From: Clostridiales bacterium
Lineage (GTDB): Bacteria > Bacillota > Clostridia > Clostridiales > Clostridiaceae
DNA length: 44,244 nt
Assembly (NCBI GenBank): GCA_012519845.1
Contig: JAAYPK010000038.1
Span: 1-44,244, forward strand
Direction of reading: 5' to 3'
The notes below the pieces were generated by a model. The model searched no databases. It had not been told where the DNA came from and worked only from the letters and a program-made list of their open reading frames with translations. Positions 1 to 10,299 of this stretch are shown piece after piece. Position numbers and translations under genes: made by a program. The stretch's first letter is position 1, and every line of letters starts with the position of its first letter.

Positions 1-887
1 CAGGAGCAGGGACAAACTATTCAGTAATAGGATATTTATATAATGGAAATACAGTAACAATAACAGGAGAAAGTGGCAACTGGTATGCAATAAGCTATAA
101 TGGAACAACAGGATACGTAGCTAAAGAATATATACAGGTAAGTGGAGATACAAGCACAACACCAAGTACACCAGAAACACCAAGTACTGGTGGAGAAACA
201 AATGTTTCAAATCAAAAAGGAAAGGTAATTAATGTTTCCTCAAATTTAAGAGTAAGGAAAGAACCAAATACATCTTCAGAAGTGTTAGGATATTTACTAT
301 GTGGAGATATAGTTGAGATTACAGGTAAGACAAGTGATTGGTATAAAATTAATTTCCGTGGGCAAGTTGGTTATGTTAGTGATGAATATATTCAAATAGT
401 TGATTCATCAATAGAAGGTACCAAGCCAAGTACCGGTAATACATATAGTATAATTCTTAATGCTATGAAAGCACATCTTGGTACACCATATGTTTGGGGT
501 GGATCAGGTGAATACTTAACTACAGCATTATTAAATAAGCTTTCAGGAATATATCCAACACAAGCTGCTAATGGTGCTTATACAAGAGCAAGAGCTTATG
601 CAGACAAAGGATATAGGGCTTTTGATTGCTCAGGATTAATGCAATGGGGATTTGCACAAGCTGGAGTACGTATAGGTAGAAGTACTTGGGATCAGATTTT
701 AAATGGAGTAGAGGTGCCAATAAGCCAAGTTCAGCCAGGAGATTTATTATTCTATTCTAATTTAAACCATGTGGGAATGTATATTGGTAATGGACAGTGG
801 ATAGAAGCACCAAATAAAAATGCAGATGTTAGAATTGTATCAGTACCTTGGAATTTAGTAACAAGAGCAAGAAGAGTACTAAATTAA
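1..887 (+). CDS. SH3-domain NlpC/P60 cell-wall peptidase, 3' part
   Basis: The reading frame is open from the left edge, so the true start lies outside the window; the GTG at 282 is an internal valine. Two bacterial SH3 (SH3b) repeats are visible, ending in NWYAISYNGTTGYVAKEYI and DWYKINFRGQVGYVSDEYI and separated by Ser/Thr/Pro-rich linkers. A C-terminal NlpC/P60 domain follows. Its catalytic Cys is in FDCSGLMQWGF and its His in LNHVGMYIGNG, with WIEAPN after it as the usual third active-site region. The family cleaves D-Glu-(meso)DAP-type peptide bonds in peptidoglycan and is secreted; SH3b domains bind the wall. The signal peptide, if any, lies upstream of the window. An insertion of about 30 residues precedes the catalytic Cys. 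Confidence 0.9.
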   Translation, partial: GAGTNYSVIGYLYNGNTVTITGESGNWYAISYNGTTGYVAKEYIQVSGDTSTTPSTPETPSTGGETNVSNQKGKVINVSSNLRVRKEPNTSSEVLGYLLCGDIVEITGKTSDWYKINFRGQVGYVSDEYIQIVDSSIEGTKPSTGNTYSIILNAMKAHLGTPYVWGGSGEYLTTALLNKLSGIYPTQAANGAYTRARAYADKGYRAFDCSGLMQWGFAQAGVRIGRSTWDQILNGVEVPISQVQPGDLLFYSNLNHVGMYIGNGQWIEAPNKNADVRIVSVPWNLVTRARRVLN

Positions 888-932
888 GAATCATTTCATA
901 TAATATAGTAAAACAATTATGGGATGGATATA

Positions 933-1568
933 ATGAAGAAATATCATTGTTATTCAGCAAATCTTGACGAAAATACAGAGAAACTTTTTAGAAGTGCAGT
1001 ATTTTTAGGACAAGGAAATAATGGAGTGGTATATAAACTTCCTAAAAGAAGAGTTATTAAATTATTTTTTGATGAAAAAGTATGGTATGATGAAGCATAT
1101 ATCCTTTCAAAAGCTGGAGATTCCAAATATTTCCCAAAGCTTTATGAAAAGGGGAAAATGTATATTGTTCGTGAAATGGTTGAAGGAACTCAACTTGATA
1201 AGTACATAAAGAAATATGGTATTAATAAAACTATTACTAATAACATATATAGAATGACAAAAGAATTTAAAAGGTTACATTTTACAAAAATAGATTCAAG
1301 ATGTAAAGATATATATATAGGAGAAAATTATGATTTAATGCTTATTGATCCTAAAAAATATTTTAAAAGAAAAGTTAATTTTCCTAGACATTTAATGAAA
1401 GGGCTGTTAAAGCTAGGGGTTTTAGATGATTTCTTATTCTATATGAAGGAGATTAATATAAAGAAAGCTAATGAATGGGAAGAAAACTTTTATAAATATT
1501 GGGAAAAAGAAAGTAAAAAACATATTGATTCTAAAAAGGGGCTGTTGCAAAACAGAAATAAGAAATAA
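933..1568 (+). CDS. Small protein-kinase-like protein, C-terminus supplied by a MITE
   Basis: About 211 residues. The N-terminal part has a kinase-type glycine-rich loop (FLGQGNNGVVYKL) followed by a candidate ATP-contacting Lys in RRVIKLFFD. A hinge-like REMVEGTQLDKYI follows. A possible metal-binding IDPKKYF (DFG position) occurs near residue 140, but a normal HRDxxxxN catalytic loop is not evident. This resembles short atypical kinases of Firmicutes (eukaryotic-like or WaaP-like fold); the substrate is unknown and activity is uncertain. I start at ATG 933 because GGGATGG sits 5-6 bases before it; an in-frame ATG at 924 lacks such a site. The last 11 codons and the stop lie inside the inserted element at 1538-1789. 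Without that insert the frame would read SKNYLTK and stop. Confidence 0.7.
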   Translation: MKKYHCYSANLDENTEKLFRSAVFLGQGNNGVVYKLPKRRVIKLFFDEKVWYDEAYILSKAGDSKYFPKLYEKGKMYIVREMVEGTQLDKYIKKYGINKTITNNIYRMTKEFKRLHFTKIDSRCKDIYIGENYDLMLIDPKKYFKRKVNFPRHLMKGLLKLGVLDDFLFYMKEINIKKANEWEENFYKYWEKESKKHIDSKKGLLQNRNKK

Positions 1569-1789
1569 AAGGCAATATTATTTGTTATCATAAACGGACT
1601 TGATTTCATTAAGTATTTCTAACCTTAAAAAAATTAATTTGGCTAAATGTTGCAAACTCGCATGAGTTAAACACGCAACATACTCAATGCCAAATTAATT
1701 TTTTTAATAAGAAATACTAAAATTTATCAAGATGTTTATTTTCGCAAACGATATTGCCTTTTTATCTCCACTGCTTAACAACAGTCCTT
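1538..1789. mobile_element. 252-bp MITE-like palindromic element with TAAAAA target duplication
   Basis: The two halves are imperfect inverted copies of each other over about 110 bases each. Ends are GGGGCTGTTG (left) and CAACAGTCCTT (right). Internal paired blocks include AGGCAATAT/ATATTGCCT, AGTATTTC/GAAATACT and a perfect 17-base arm at 1627-1643 against 1689-1705. The element is flanked by TAAAAA at 1532-1537 and 1790-1795, which looks like a 6-bp target duplication. It has no coding capacity, so it would be non-autonomous. The TGTTGCAA-type end resembles ends of several DDE insertion-sequence families, but I cannot assign one. The hairpin may also act as a transcription barrier between the kinase gene and eno. 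Confidence 0.75.
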
Positions 1790-1848
1790 TAAAAACTACT
1801 TAACAAAATAAATAATAAATAATAAATATTTCTAATTGATAATAATTG

Positions 1849-1857
1849 TGGTATAAT
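1849..1857 (+). promoter_or_regulatory. Candidate extended -10 promoter for eno
   Basis: TGGTATAAT (extended -10, TGn + TATAAT) lies about 90 bases upstream of the eno start, just after the MITE-like element. There is no convincing -35 at 16-18 bases, which an extended -10 can tolerate. An AT-rich leader follows. Confidence 0.45.
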
Positions 1858-1931
1858 AATATAAAGAAATTGAATATATAAACGACTTGTTGCAAATAAT
1901 ATATTTGTTTAAAATACAATAAGTTAGATAA

Positions 1932-3239
<1,308 letters not shown>

Positions 3240-3246
3240 TAAAAAA

Positions 3247-3275
3247 AGTGTCTCATAATTTGAGGCACTTTTTGT
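3247..3275 (+). terminator. Intrinsic terminator after eno
   Basis: Stem AGTGTCTCA / TGAGGCACT with a short AATT-type loop, followed immediately by a T-run, 7 bases after the eno stop. Confidence 0.85.
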
Positions 3276-3371
3276 TTAATTTTGAATATAATTGCTTGAA
3301 AATATATACAGTCTGTGATATGATAAAATTACATTTGTATGAGTAAGTCATATTTCGGTGGAGGTGTAACC

Positions 3372-3602
3372 GTGAAAACTGCATTATTTGTTGTAGAGTT
3401 AATTTTAGGGTTAACAGTAATTGTATCTATATTAATGCAACCTAGTAAATCAGATGCTTTAAGTGGATTGGTTCAAGGAAGCAATAATGATACATTTTAT
3501 TCAAAAAACAAAACAAGAACTAAGGAAGCAGCATTAATAAGAGTAACAGTAATAGCAATGATTTTATTTGCAATTAATACTCTTGCATTAAATCTATTAT
3601 AA
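3372..3602 (+). CDS. secG: Protein-export membrane protein SecG
   Basis: 76 residues beginning at GTG 3372, chosen because GGTGGAGGTG lies just upstream; an in-frame ATG at 3339 would add a non-homologous leader that contains this ribosome binding site. Two transmembrane helices (about residues 3-22 and 53-75) flank the conserved cytoplasmic loop with ILMQPSKSDALSGLVQGS. SecG is the small non-essential subunit of the SecYEG translocon that helps SecA-driven export. In many clostridia secG sits between eno and rnr, as here. A terminator follows directly. Confidence 0.93.
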   Translation: MKTALFVVELILGLTVIVSILMQPSKSDALSGLVQGSNNDTFYSKNKTRTKEAALIRVTVIAMILFAINTLALNLL

Positions 3603-3614
3603 TTAGATTTAAAA

Positions 3615-3649
3615 TAAACAGCTAATTTATTAGCTGTTTATTTTTTTTT
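3615..3649 (+). terminator. Intrinsic terminator after secG
   Basis: Perfect stem TAAACAGCTAA / TTAGCTGTTTA followed by a run of nine T residues. Confidence 0.88.
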
Positions 3650-3734
3650 AACTAATTATCTTTAATAATTTAACATTTATATAATATTATTATAATATAG
3701 GGTTTTTTATTAATAAATAGAAGGGGATGGGATT

Positions 3735-5759
3735 ATGGAATGGTTATATATGCCTATAGCATGTGGATTTTTAGCCTTAATAGTAATGGTTTTCATTGCA
3801 CTTGGAGTTGTAAAAAAAAGTGCAGGGAATGAGAAGATGCAGGAAATATCAAAACATATTGAAGAGGGGGCAATGGCATTTTTAAAGAAAGAATACGTAT
3901 ATTTATCAGTGTTCATTGTAGTAGTCTTTATAGCTCTTGCTATATTTTTAAACATTAAAACTGCAATAGCATTTTTATTTGGTGCCTTGTTTTCAATAAT
4001 TGCAGGGTATATAGGAATGAGAATAGCAGTTAAAGCAAATGTAAGAACTGCTGAAGCAGCAAAAGATGGAATAAAAGGGGCATTATCAATAGCATTTTCA
4101 GGCGGAACTGTAATGGGACTTTGCGTAGTTGGCTTAGGATTATTAGGACTTGGACTATTTGGAGTGTTTTATGATTTAAATACTGAATACATAACAGGCT
4201 TTGGTCTTGGAGCTTCATCTATAGCATTATTTGCAAGAGTTGGTGGAGGAATATATACAAAGGCTGCTGATGTTGGTGCAGACTTAGTTGGTAAAGTGGA
4301 AGCTGGTATACCAGAGGATGACCCAAGAAACCCAGCAGTAATTGCAGATAATGTTGGAGATAATGTTGGAGATGTAGCAGGTATGGGAGCTGACTTATTT
4401 GAATCTTATGTAGGATCAATAATTTCAGCAATAACCTTAGGTGCAGTGCTTCCTAGTATTTCAGCACAAGATGGAGCAATTTATCCATTAATATTATCAT
4501 CTGTTGGAATACTTTCATCAATTATTGGAGTAATATTTGTTAAATTATCAAAAACAGAAAAGCCTCAAAAAGCATTAAATTTAGGAACATCAATTGCTAG
4601 TATTTTAGTAATTATTTTTGGAGCCTTAGTATGTTATGCAATGTTTGATAGCTTAAAGCTATTTATACCTGTAATTGCAGGATTAATTGTAGGTGTTGTA
4701 ATAGGAAAGGTTACAGAAATCTATACTTCAGCTGATTACAAATACGTTAAACTAATTGCAGATGAATCGGAAACAGGTCCTGCTACAAATATTATTTCAG
4801 GATTATCAGTTGGTATGAAATCTACAGTAATTCCAATACTATTAATAGTAGTTGGAATAATAGTTGCTTTCTTTAGTGTTGGAGGATTTAGTGATGCTGC
4901 AACAGGTTTATATGGAATAGCCTTATCAGCAGTTGGAATGCTATCTACAACAGCAACAACAGTAGCAGTAGATGCTTATGGACCAATAGCAGATAATGCT
5001 GGTGGTATAGCAGAAATGAGTGCATTAGATCCAAAGGTACGTGAAGTTACAGATAAATTAGACTCAGTTGGAAATACAACAGCTGCTATGGGAAAAGGAT
5101 TTGCAATAGGATCAGCAGCTTTAACAGCTTTAGCACTATTTGCATCATATGCACAAGCAGTAAATTTAGAAACTATTGACTTACTTAATCCATTAACATT
5201 AGTTGGTGTACTTATAGGAGCAATGTTACCATTCTTATTTGCAGCATTAACAATGTCATCTGTTGGTAAGGCAGCAACACAAATGGTTGAAGAAGTAAGA
5301 CGACAATTTAAAGAGAAGAAGGGCATACTTGAAGGAAAAGATGAACCTGATTATTCAAGATGCGTAGAAATTTCTACTGCAGCAGCACTAAGAGAAATGA
5401 TTTTACCAGGAATATTAGCTATTGTTATACCATTATTAGTTGGAATGCTTCTTGGAACTGAAGCTTTAGGTGGCTTAATTGGTGGAGGTGTTGCAACAGG
5501 AGTATTAATGGCAATAATGATGGCAAATGCTGGTGGTGCCTGGGATAATGCTAAAAAATATATAGAAGGTGGGGCTCATGGCGGTAAAGGAAGCTATGCT
5601 CACAAAGCAGGAGTAGTTGGAGATACTGTAGGAGATCCATTTAAAGATACTTCAGGGCCAGCTATGAATATATTAATTAAGCTTATGACAATAGTATCTT
5701 TAGTATGTGCACCTGTTATAGTAAAATACGGTGGAATATTATTAGATTTACTTAAATAG
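3735..5759 (+). CDS. hppA: Membrane-bound cation-pumping pyrophosphatase
   Basis: 674 residues with about 16 hydrophobic helices, the usual size of single-chain membrane pyrophosphatases. These hydrolyse PPi and pump H+ or Na+ across the membrane. Signature motifs are present: [20 protein letters not shown] around residue 170, DNVGDNVGD around 205, and [14 protein letters not shown] near the C-terminus; the Asp/Lys residues in these bind Mg-PPi. The [10 protein letters not shown] segment (about residue 446) has Ala where potassium-independent enzymes have Lys, which predicts a K+-dependent enzyme. Whether it pumps Na+ or H+ cannot be decided from what I can see. GGGGATGGG precedes the ATG. 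Confidence 0.96.
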   Translation: MEWLYMPIACGFLALIVMVFIALGVVKKSAGNEKMQEISKHIEEGAMAFLKKEYVYLSVFIVVVFIALAIFLNIKTAIAFLFGALFSIIAGYIGMRIAVKANVRTAEAAKDGIKGALSIAFSGGTVMGLCVVGLGLLGLGLFGVFYDLNTEYITGFGLGASSIALFARVGGGIYTKAADVGADLVGKVEAGIPEDDPRNPAVIADNVGDNVGDVAGMGADLFESYVGSIISAITLGAVLPSISAQDGAIYPLILSSVGILSSIIGVIFVKLSKTEKPQKALNLGTSIASILVIIFGALVCYAMFDSLKLFIPVIAGLIVGVVIGKVTEIYTSADYKYVKLIADESETGPATNIISGLSVGMKSTVIPILLIVVGIIVAFFSVGGFSDAATGLYGIALSAVGMLSTTATTVAVDAYGPIADNAGGIAEMSALDPKVREVTDKLDSVGNTTAAMGKGFAIGSAALTALALFASYAQAVNLETIDLLNPLTLVGVLIGAMLPFLFAALTMSSVGKAATQMVEEVRRQFKEKKGILEGKDEPDYSRCVEISTAAALREMILPGILAIVIPLLVGMLLGTEALGGLIGGGVATGVLMAIMMANAGGAWDNAKKYIEGGAHGGKGSYAHKAGVVGDTVGDPFKDTSGPAMNILIKLMTIVSLVCAPVIVKYGGILLDLLK

Positions 5760-5773
5760 AAAAACATTACAGA

Positions 5774-5796
5774 AGAAGCCTTAGGGCTTCTTTTTT
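5774..5796 (+). terminator. Intrinsic terminator after hppA
   Basis: Stem AGAAGCC / GGCTTCT with loop TTAG and a T6 tail. Confidence 0.85.
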
Positions 5797-5890
5797 ACCA
5801 TTAATTGACCAAGTATGATAAAATGATAATGAGTACAAAAGGATTAAATAGGTAATAATATATTAGTATATATTATAAGGAGGCGAAAAA

Positions 5891-8116
5891 ATGGGATTAA
5901 AACATACATTATTAGATTTTATGAGAGAAGAAGCTTATAGGCCAATGGATATTCAAGAATTGGCAATGGTGTTTAATATAGATCATGATGAATATAAACC
6001 TTTTAAAAAGGCTTTAAAAACAATGGAAAAGGAAGGACTTATTGTAAGAACAAAAAGAGAAAAATATGCTCTTCCTGAAAGAATAGGATTAATAACAGGA
6101 AAATTACAAGCTCATTCAAAAGGGTATGGGTTCCTTATACCAGATAAAGAAGGAGAAAAGGATGTTTTTATACCAAGTTCATGTATTAATGGTGCTTTAA
6201 ATGGAGATAGAATACAAGTACAAATAACAAGGGAAGATCTAAAAGGAAAGAAACGTGAAGGTGAAGTTGTTCAAGTAATTGAAAGAGTTAATAAAAGACT
6301 TGTTGGAGTATATGAAGATAGCAAAAACTTTGGATTTGTAGTAGCTGAAGACACAAAAATATTCCAAGATATATTTGTAGCTAAAAAGGACAAAAATGGA
6401 GCTGAAACTGGTGATGTAGTAATGGTAGAAATTACAACATGGCCAGAAAAAAGAAGAAGTCCAGAAGGTGTTATAGTAGAAGTACTAGGTAAAAAAGGTG
6501 ATAAAGGCCTAGATATTCTTACAATAATCAAAAAATTTGGTTTACCAGAAGAATTTCCACCAAAGGTTCAAAACTTTATAGAATCAATACCTGATGAGGT
6601 TGATGAAGGAGAAATTAAAAATAGAAGAGACTTAAGAGATATAAGAATGGTAACAATTGATGGTGAGGATGCCAAGGACTTAGATGATGCCGTATCCATA
6701 GAAAAATTACCAGATGGGAAATTTAAATTAGGAGTTCATATTGCTGATGTATCTCACTATGTTAGAGAGAAGAATCCATTAGATAAAGAAGCTTTAAAAA
6801 GAGGAACATCTGTATACTTAATAGATAGAGTAATACCAATGCTTCCTAAAAAGCTATCAAATGGTATATGTTCATTAAATCCTCAGGTAAATAGACTTGC
6901 ATTAACTTGTTTTATGATAATAGACAAAAATGGTAAAGTAGTAGATCATGAAATATGTGAATCAGTTATAAAAACAAATGAAAGAATGACCTATACTGAT
7001 GTAACAAAAATCCTTAAAGACAAAGATGAAGAACTTATAAAAAAATATGATTACTTAGTGGAAGACTTTAAAAACATGGAAGAACTTTGTAACATATTAA
7101 ATAAAAAGAGAATGAAAAGAGGGGCAATAGACTTTGATTTTGAAGAATCAAAAATAATTCTTAATGAATTTGGAAAACCAATAGACATAAAGCCTTATGA
7201 AAGAGAAATTGCTAATAGAATAATAGAAGAATTTATGCTTGTATGTAATGAAACAATAGCTGAGCACATGTTCTTTTTAAATGTTCCATTTGTATATAGA
7301 ATTCATGAAAATCCAGATGAAGAAAAGCTTGAAAAATTCAAAGAATTTGTATATAATCTAGGATATTTTGTAAAATGGAATGGTGAAATAAGACCTAAAG
7401 ATCTTCAAGGAACCTTAGAAGAATTTAAAGGTAAAAAAGAAGAAATAGTTGTAAGCACCTTACTTCTTAGAAGTATGATGCAAGCAAGATATTCTCCAGA
7501 ATGTGTAGGACATTTTGGCTTAGCAGCTAAATATTATTGTCACTTTACTTCACCTATAAGAAGATACCCAGATCTTCAAATTCATAGAATAATAAAAGAA
7601 CATATTAATGGTAAAATAGATGATACAAGAGTTAAAAAGCTTACTAACTTAGTTGATTATGCTGCAAAGCAATCATCAGAAACTGAAAGAGTGGCCCAAG
7701 AAGCAGAAAGAGAAGTAGATGATCTTAAAAAGGCTGAATATATGTTAGATAGAATTGGCGAAGAATTTACAGGAATAATATCATCAGTTACATCCTTTGG
7801 ATTCTTTGTAGAATTATCTAATACTATAGAAGGCTTAGTTCATATTACTGCCTTAGATGATGACTATTATATATATGATGAAGTACATTTATGTTTAATT
7901 GGAGAAAGAACAAAGAAAAAATATAAGCTTGGAGATACAGTAAAGGTAAGTTGTAGCAGAGTTGACATTCCAAATAGAGAAATATTCTTCGATATAATTG
8001 AAGGGGAAGAGGATAAAGAAGGAATAAAGCCCTCAAAGGAAATAATAGAAAAAATTCCAGAAGTTAAAGAAAGTCTTAAAAAAGACATTGAAGAAGATGA
8101 GGAAAATCAATTATAA
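5891..8116 (+). CDS. rnr: Ribonuclease R
   Basis: 741 residues with the full RNase R layout. An N-terminal winged-helix segment (about 1-70) is followed by two cold-shock/OB domains (about 70-230). The RNB catalytic domain (about 240-580) has GEDAKDLDDAV carrying the metal-binding aspartates and HIADVSHYV. A C-terminal S1 domain (about 627-705, GIISSVTSFGFFVEL) ends in an acidic tail. This 3'-5' exoribonuclease degrades structured RNA and, with SmpB and tmRNA encoded just downstream, removes non-stop mRNAs. An AAGGAGG site precedes the ATG. smpB starts about 45 bases after the stop, so the two are probably co-transcribed. Confidence 0.97.
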   Translation: MGLKHTLLDFMREEAYRPMDIQELAMVFNIDHDEYKPFKKALKTMEKEGLIVRTKREKYALPERIGLITGKLQAHSKGYGFLIPDKEGEKDVFIPSSCINGALNGDRIQVQITREDLKGKKREGEVVQVIERVNKRLVGVYEDSKNFGFVVAEDTKIFQDIFVAKKDKNGAETGDVVMVEITTWPEKRRSPEGVIVEVLGKKGDKGLDILTIIKKFGLPEEFPPKVQNFIESIPDEVDEGEIKNRRDLRDIRMVTIDGEDAKDLDDAVSIEKLPDGKFKLGVHIADVSHYVREKNPLDKEALKRGTSVYLIDRVIPMLPKKLSNGICSLNPQVNRLALTCFMIIDKNGKVVDHEICESVIKTNERMTYTDVTKILKDKDEELIKKYDYLVEDFKNMEELCNILNKKRMKRGAIDFDFEESKIILNEFGKPIDIKPYEREIANRIIEEFMLVCNETIAEHMFFLNVPFVYRIHENPDEEKLEKFKEFVYNLGYFVKWNGEIRPKDLQGTLEEFKGKKEEIVVSTLLLRSMMQARYSPECVGHFGLAAKYYCHFTSPIRRYPDLQIHRIIKEHINGKIDDTRVKKLTNLVDYAAKQSSETERVAQEAEREVDDLKKAEYMLDRIGEEFTGIISSVTSFGFFVELSNTIEGLVHITALDDDYYIYDEVHLCLIGERTKKKYKLGDTVKVSCSRVDIPNREIFFDIIEGEEDKEGIKPSKEIIEKIPEVKESLKKDIEEDEENQL

Positions 8117-8161
8117 TAAAAGATAGTAATAAAAAAGCCTAAAGTAAAGTGGGTGAGAAAA

Positions 8162-8632
8162 TTGGTAAGAAAGAAAAACAGTAATTCTTTAGCTGAAAAT
8201 AGAAAAGCAAGACATGATTATTTTATAGAAGAGACTATAGAAGCTGGAATAGCTTTAGTTGGAACAGAAGTTAAGTCTATAAGAATGGGAAAATGTAATT
8301 TAAAAGATTGCTATGGAGATATAAGTAATGGTGAAGTTATTATAAGAAATATGCATATAAGTCCTTATGAACAAGGAAATATTTTTAACGTAGATCCTTT
8401 AAGACAAAGAAAATTACTTCTTCATAAAAGTGAAATATTTAGACTTATGGGGTTAGTCCAAAGGGATGGATATGCATTAATACCTTTATCTTTATACTTA
8501 AAAAACGGCAAAGTAAAAGTTGCTCTTGGAGTATGTAAAGGTAAGAAAAATTATGATAAAAGAGATTCATTATTGGAAAAGGCACATAAAAGAGATATGG
8601 ATAGAGCAATTAAGGAAAGAAACAGAGCCTAA
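8162..8632 (+). CDS. smpB: SsrA-binding protein SmpB
   Basis: About 156 residues. The core [19 protein letters not shown] opens the SmpB OB fold, with GTEVKSIR and the C-terminal KGKKNYDKR...RDMDRAIKE tail that mimics a codon-anticodon helix in the ribosomal decoding centre. It binds tmRNA and delivers it to stalled ribosomes; ssrA lies about 540 bases downstream. I start at TTG 8162 because GGGTGAG is placed 4 bases before it and the product then begins [17 protein letters not shown] as in relatives. An in-frame GTG at 8153 would add three residues and lacks a good ribosome binding site. Confidence 0.95.
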   Translation: MVRKKNSNSLAENRKARHDYFIEETIEAGIALVGTEVKSIRMGKCNLKDCYGDISNGEVIIRNMHISPYEQGNIFNVDPLRQRKLLLHKSEIFRLMGLVQRDGYALIPLSLYLKNGKVKVALGVCKGKKNYDKRDSLLEKAHKRDMDRAIKERNRA

Positions 8633-8644
8633 AGAATGAAAAAA

Positions 8645-8685
8645 AGAAGCTTCATTAGATTTAATCTAATGAAGCTCTTTTCTTT
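8645..8685 (+). terminator. Intrinsic terminator after smpB
   Basis: Perfect 12-bp stem GCTTCATTAGAT / ATCTAATGAAGC with a TTA loop (8649-8675), followed by a T-rich tail. Confidence 0.88.
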
Positions 8686-8791
8686 TTATCATTTCTTGGG
8701 TGGAAATGTAAAAATGTATATAAAAAAATTGTTGGGCGTTTTTAAAAAATTTTCCTTATAAATATAGTGTACAGCATATTAATGTGTTTGT

Positions 8792-8992
8792 CTAGTGAAT
8801 ACAAAATTTCTTTGGATTTTTTGTAATAAAATAACTGTTAAAACTGGAATTGTTATTAATTTCATAGGATGCACTTAATGAATATAAGGCATTTATTATT
8901 AAAAACAATAAAATAATAAGTGAGACAATGATTTTTAATATAGTATGATTCCTTTTGTAAAAGTAAATTAAGTCTTTAATCCATAATGTCAT
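8792..8992 (-). CDS. Small hydrophobic protein, unknown
   Basis: 66 residues read leftwards into the smpB terminator side. One strong transmembrane segment (KIIVSLIILLFLIINALYSL, about residues 20-40) is followed by a Ser/Asn-rich polar tail. On the minus strand an AAAGGAG sits 9 bases before the ATG, and further upstream TTTACA and TATAAT are spaced about 15 bases, so expression is plausible. No family is recognised. It lies between smpB and ssrA in opposite orientation to both, and its promoter region faces the ssrA promoter. Confidence 0.45.
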   Translation of the reverse strand: MTLWIKDLIYFYKRNHTILKIIVSLIILLFLIINALYSLSASYEINNNSSFNSYFITKNPKKFCIH

Positions 8993-9078
8993 AGCATAAT
9001 ACTCCTTTCAAGCAATAATAATTATATTGTTTGCATTTTACTGTAAAATAATACATGCAAATTTTCTTGTAATTAAAA

Positions 9079-9107
9079 TTGACAGTAACATTTAGTTGTT
9101 ATATAAT
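9079..9107 (+). promoter_or_regulatory. Promoter of ssrA
   Basis: Consensus TTGACA (9079-9084), 17-base spacer, consensus TATAAT (9102-9107). Predicted start is near 9114, leaving a 5' leader of about 55 bases to be processed off the tmRNA precursor. Confidence 0.85.
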
Positions 9108-9169
9108 GAGGTACTGGAGAATTTAAAACTTAATATTAGATTTGTTTTGAAAGATCTCCTTACTGACAT

Positions 9170-9523
9170 GGGGGCGTTTTGGCTTCGACGGGGGTAAGGT
9201 GGGTTTGATAAGCGGGCCGAGGGAAGCATGGTTCCTCGATAATAAAGTATGCACTAAATATAAACGCAGAAGACAATTTTGCATTAGCAGCTTAATTTAA
9301 GCTACTCATCCGTCCAGATTGCCTACGATTTGGGTAGCGGGTGTCATAAAGTGGGAAACGAAGTCTAACAAAGCTTTGAGTTAGAGGGGTATTTATGAAG
9401 CTAGTGAATTAGTTGCCTGCCTTTAGGCGTACTAAGGAGCGAATTTTAATATAAAGGCTACGCTCGTAGAAAGTCAAGCTGGTCTGCTTTCGGACACGGG
9501 TTCGACACCCGTCGCCTCCACCA
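9170..9523 (+). ncRNA. ssrA: tmRNA (transfer-messenger RNA)
   Basis: The 5' end GGGGGCG pairs with CGCCTCC before a genomically encoded ACCA at 9520-9523. The T-arm reads GGGTTCGACACCC, the 5' D-arm region is TTGGCTTCGACGGGGGTAAG, and pseudoknot hairpins fill the rest. The tag reading frame at 9266-9295 encodes AEDNFALAA and a TAA stop, with A-L-A-A as the protease recognition tail. tmRNA with SmpB rescues ribosomes on broken mRNAs by adding this tag. The tmRNA 3' end is a common integration site for mobile elements. No integrase or 3'-end duplication is seen next to it here, although the accessory region begins immediately downstream. Confidence 0.97.
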
Positions 9524-9545
9524 AATAAGAACTAAAGTAATGATA

Positions 9546-9593
9546 CAATGGTCAAACCTTGAAATATCAAGGTTTGGCCATTGTATTTGCTTT
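9546..9593 (+). terminator. Intrinsic terminator after ssrA
   Basis: Long stem CAATGG(T)CAAACCTTG / CAAGGTTTG(G)CCATTG with an AAATAT-type loop, followed by a T-rich tail. A second small hairpin GTGGC/GCCAC lies at 9610-9629. Parts of this terminator reappear at 18385 and 21871. Confidence 0.85.
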
Positions 9594-9650
9594 TTATGAA
9601 TAAATTTTTAGTGGCATATTTCAGCCACTTTGTTATATTTTGAGTATTTG

Positions 9651-9695
9651 TGCACACCTTTTACTAGAGTTTTCGCTAGGAGGTGTGCATTTTTA
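9651..9695 (+). repeat. GTGCACACC hairpin repeat, copy 1
   Basis: TGCACACCT...CTAG / CTAGG(A)GGTGTGCA folds into a hairpin followed by T5, so it can act as a terminator. The same block, including GTGTGCATTTTT, recurs at 18475-18520 and 21975-22020, and a weaker fragment occurs near 40250. Confidence 0.7.
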
Positions 9696-9851
9696 GCAGA
9701 ATCATTTCTTTTAATATTATTTTATTAAAAAGTGTAATTTAAAGATTTAAAGGCTAAGTAATAATTATATATTTTAAATCAATATATTATAAAATATAGA
9801 AAAAAATTGAATTTTGTTATATTATATATAATATAATCAAGGGGGGATATT

Positions 9852-10277
9852 ATGTCACGAGATGAATTAAAAATAAAAATTTTGAAGAGAGAAGAAGATA
9901 GAATATTTATTGAAGTAGTATTTGAAAAAAGGATTTATAAGGGATATATAAAATTTAATGAGAAGGCATTAAATAAACGAATTAAGGGCAAAAAAAGCAA
10001 AAGAAAACTTGTTGATAATAAATTAGCAGAAAGAATATCAAAACAAATTTATAAAGCAAACAATAAAGAAATTGGACAAGTGTTGACACCTTCATTGAAA
10101 CCATACTTATCTAGTGCTTATGCAAATAATATTGAATTTCAAATAAAAATGTCTGAAAAATTAGTTGGTAAAAAATCAAATAAGTTAGTACATAAGAATT
10201 CAGTTGGAAATAATAGGGCTATTTTAAAGCTGACAGAATCAGATCCTGGAGATATATTACCACCAATTAAAGCTTAA
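9852..10277 (+). CDS. Hypothetical basic protein
   Basis: 141 residues, no recognised family. The N-terminal half looks like a small beta domain (KIKILKREEDRIFIEVVFE...IYKGYIKF), then a very basic stretch (KRIKGKKSKRKLVDNK). The C-terminus ends in SDPGDILPPIKA. No membrane segment. An AAGGGGGG ribosome binding site precedes the ATG. The next gene starts 22 bases after its stop, so the two are likely one transcript. First gene of the accessory region after ssrA. Confidence 0.65.
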   Translation: MSRDELKIKILKREEDRIFIEVVFEKRIYKGYIKFNEKALNKRIKGKKSKRKLVDNKLAERISKQIYKANNKEIGQVLTPSLKPYLSSAYANNIEFQIKMSEKLVGKKSNKLVHKNSVGNNRAILKLTESDPGDILPPIKA

Positions 10278-10299
10278 TATGTGGAGGTACATTAAGTAA

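Noticed and set aside
1538-1789. The long palindrome upstream of eno as an ordinary terminator.
   Set aside because: Arms of about 110 bases, internal sub-palindromes and a flanking TAAAAA duplication inside a coding frame fit an inserted element better, although it may also stop transcription.
9170-9523. The ssrA 3' end as the attachment site of the accessory region.
   Set aside because: No second copy of the tmRNA 3' end (the T-arm and acceptor sequence) is found in the window; only the terminator and later sequence are repeated.
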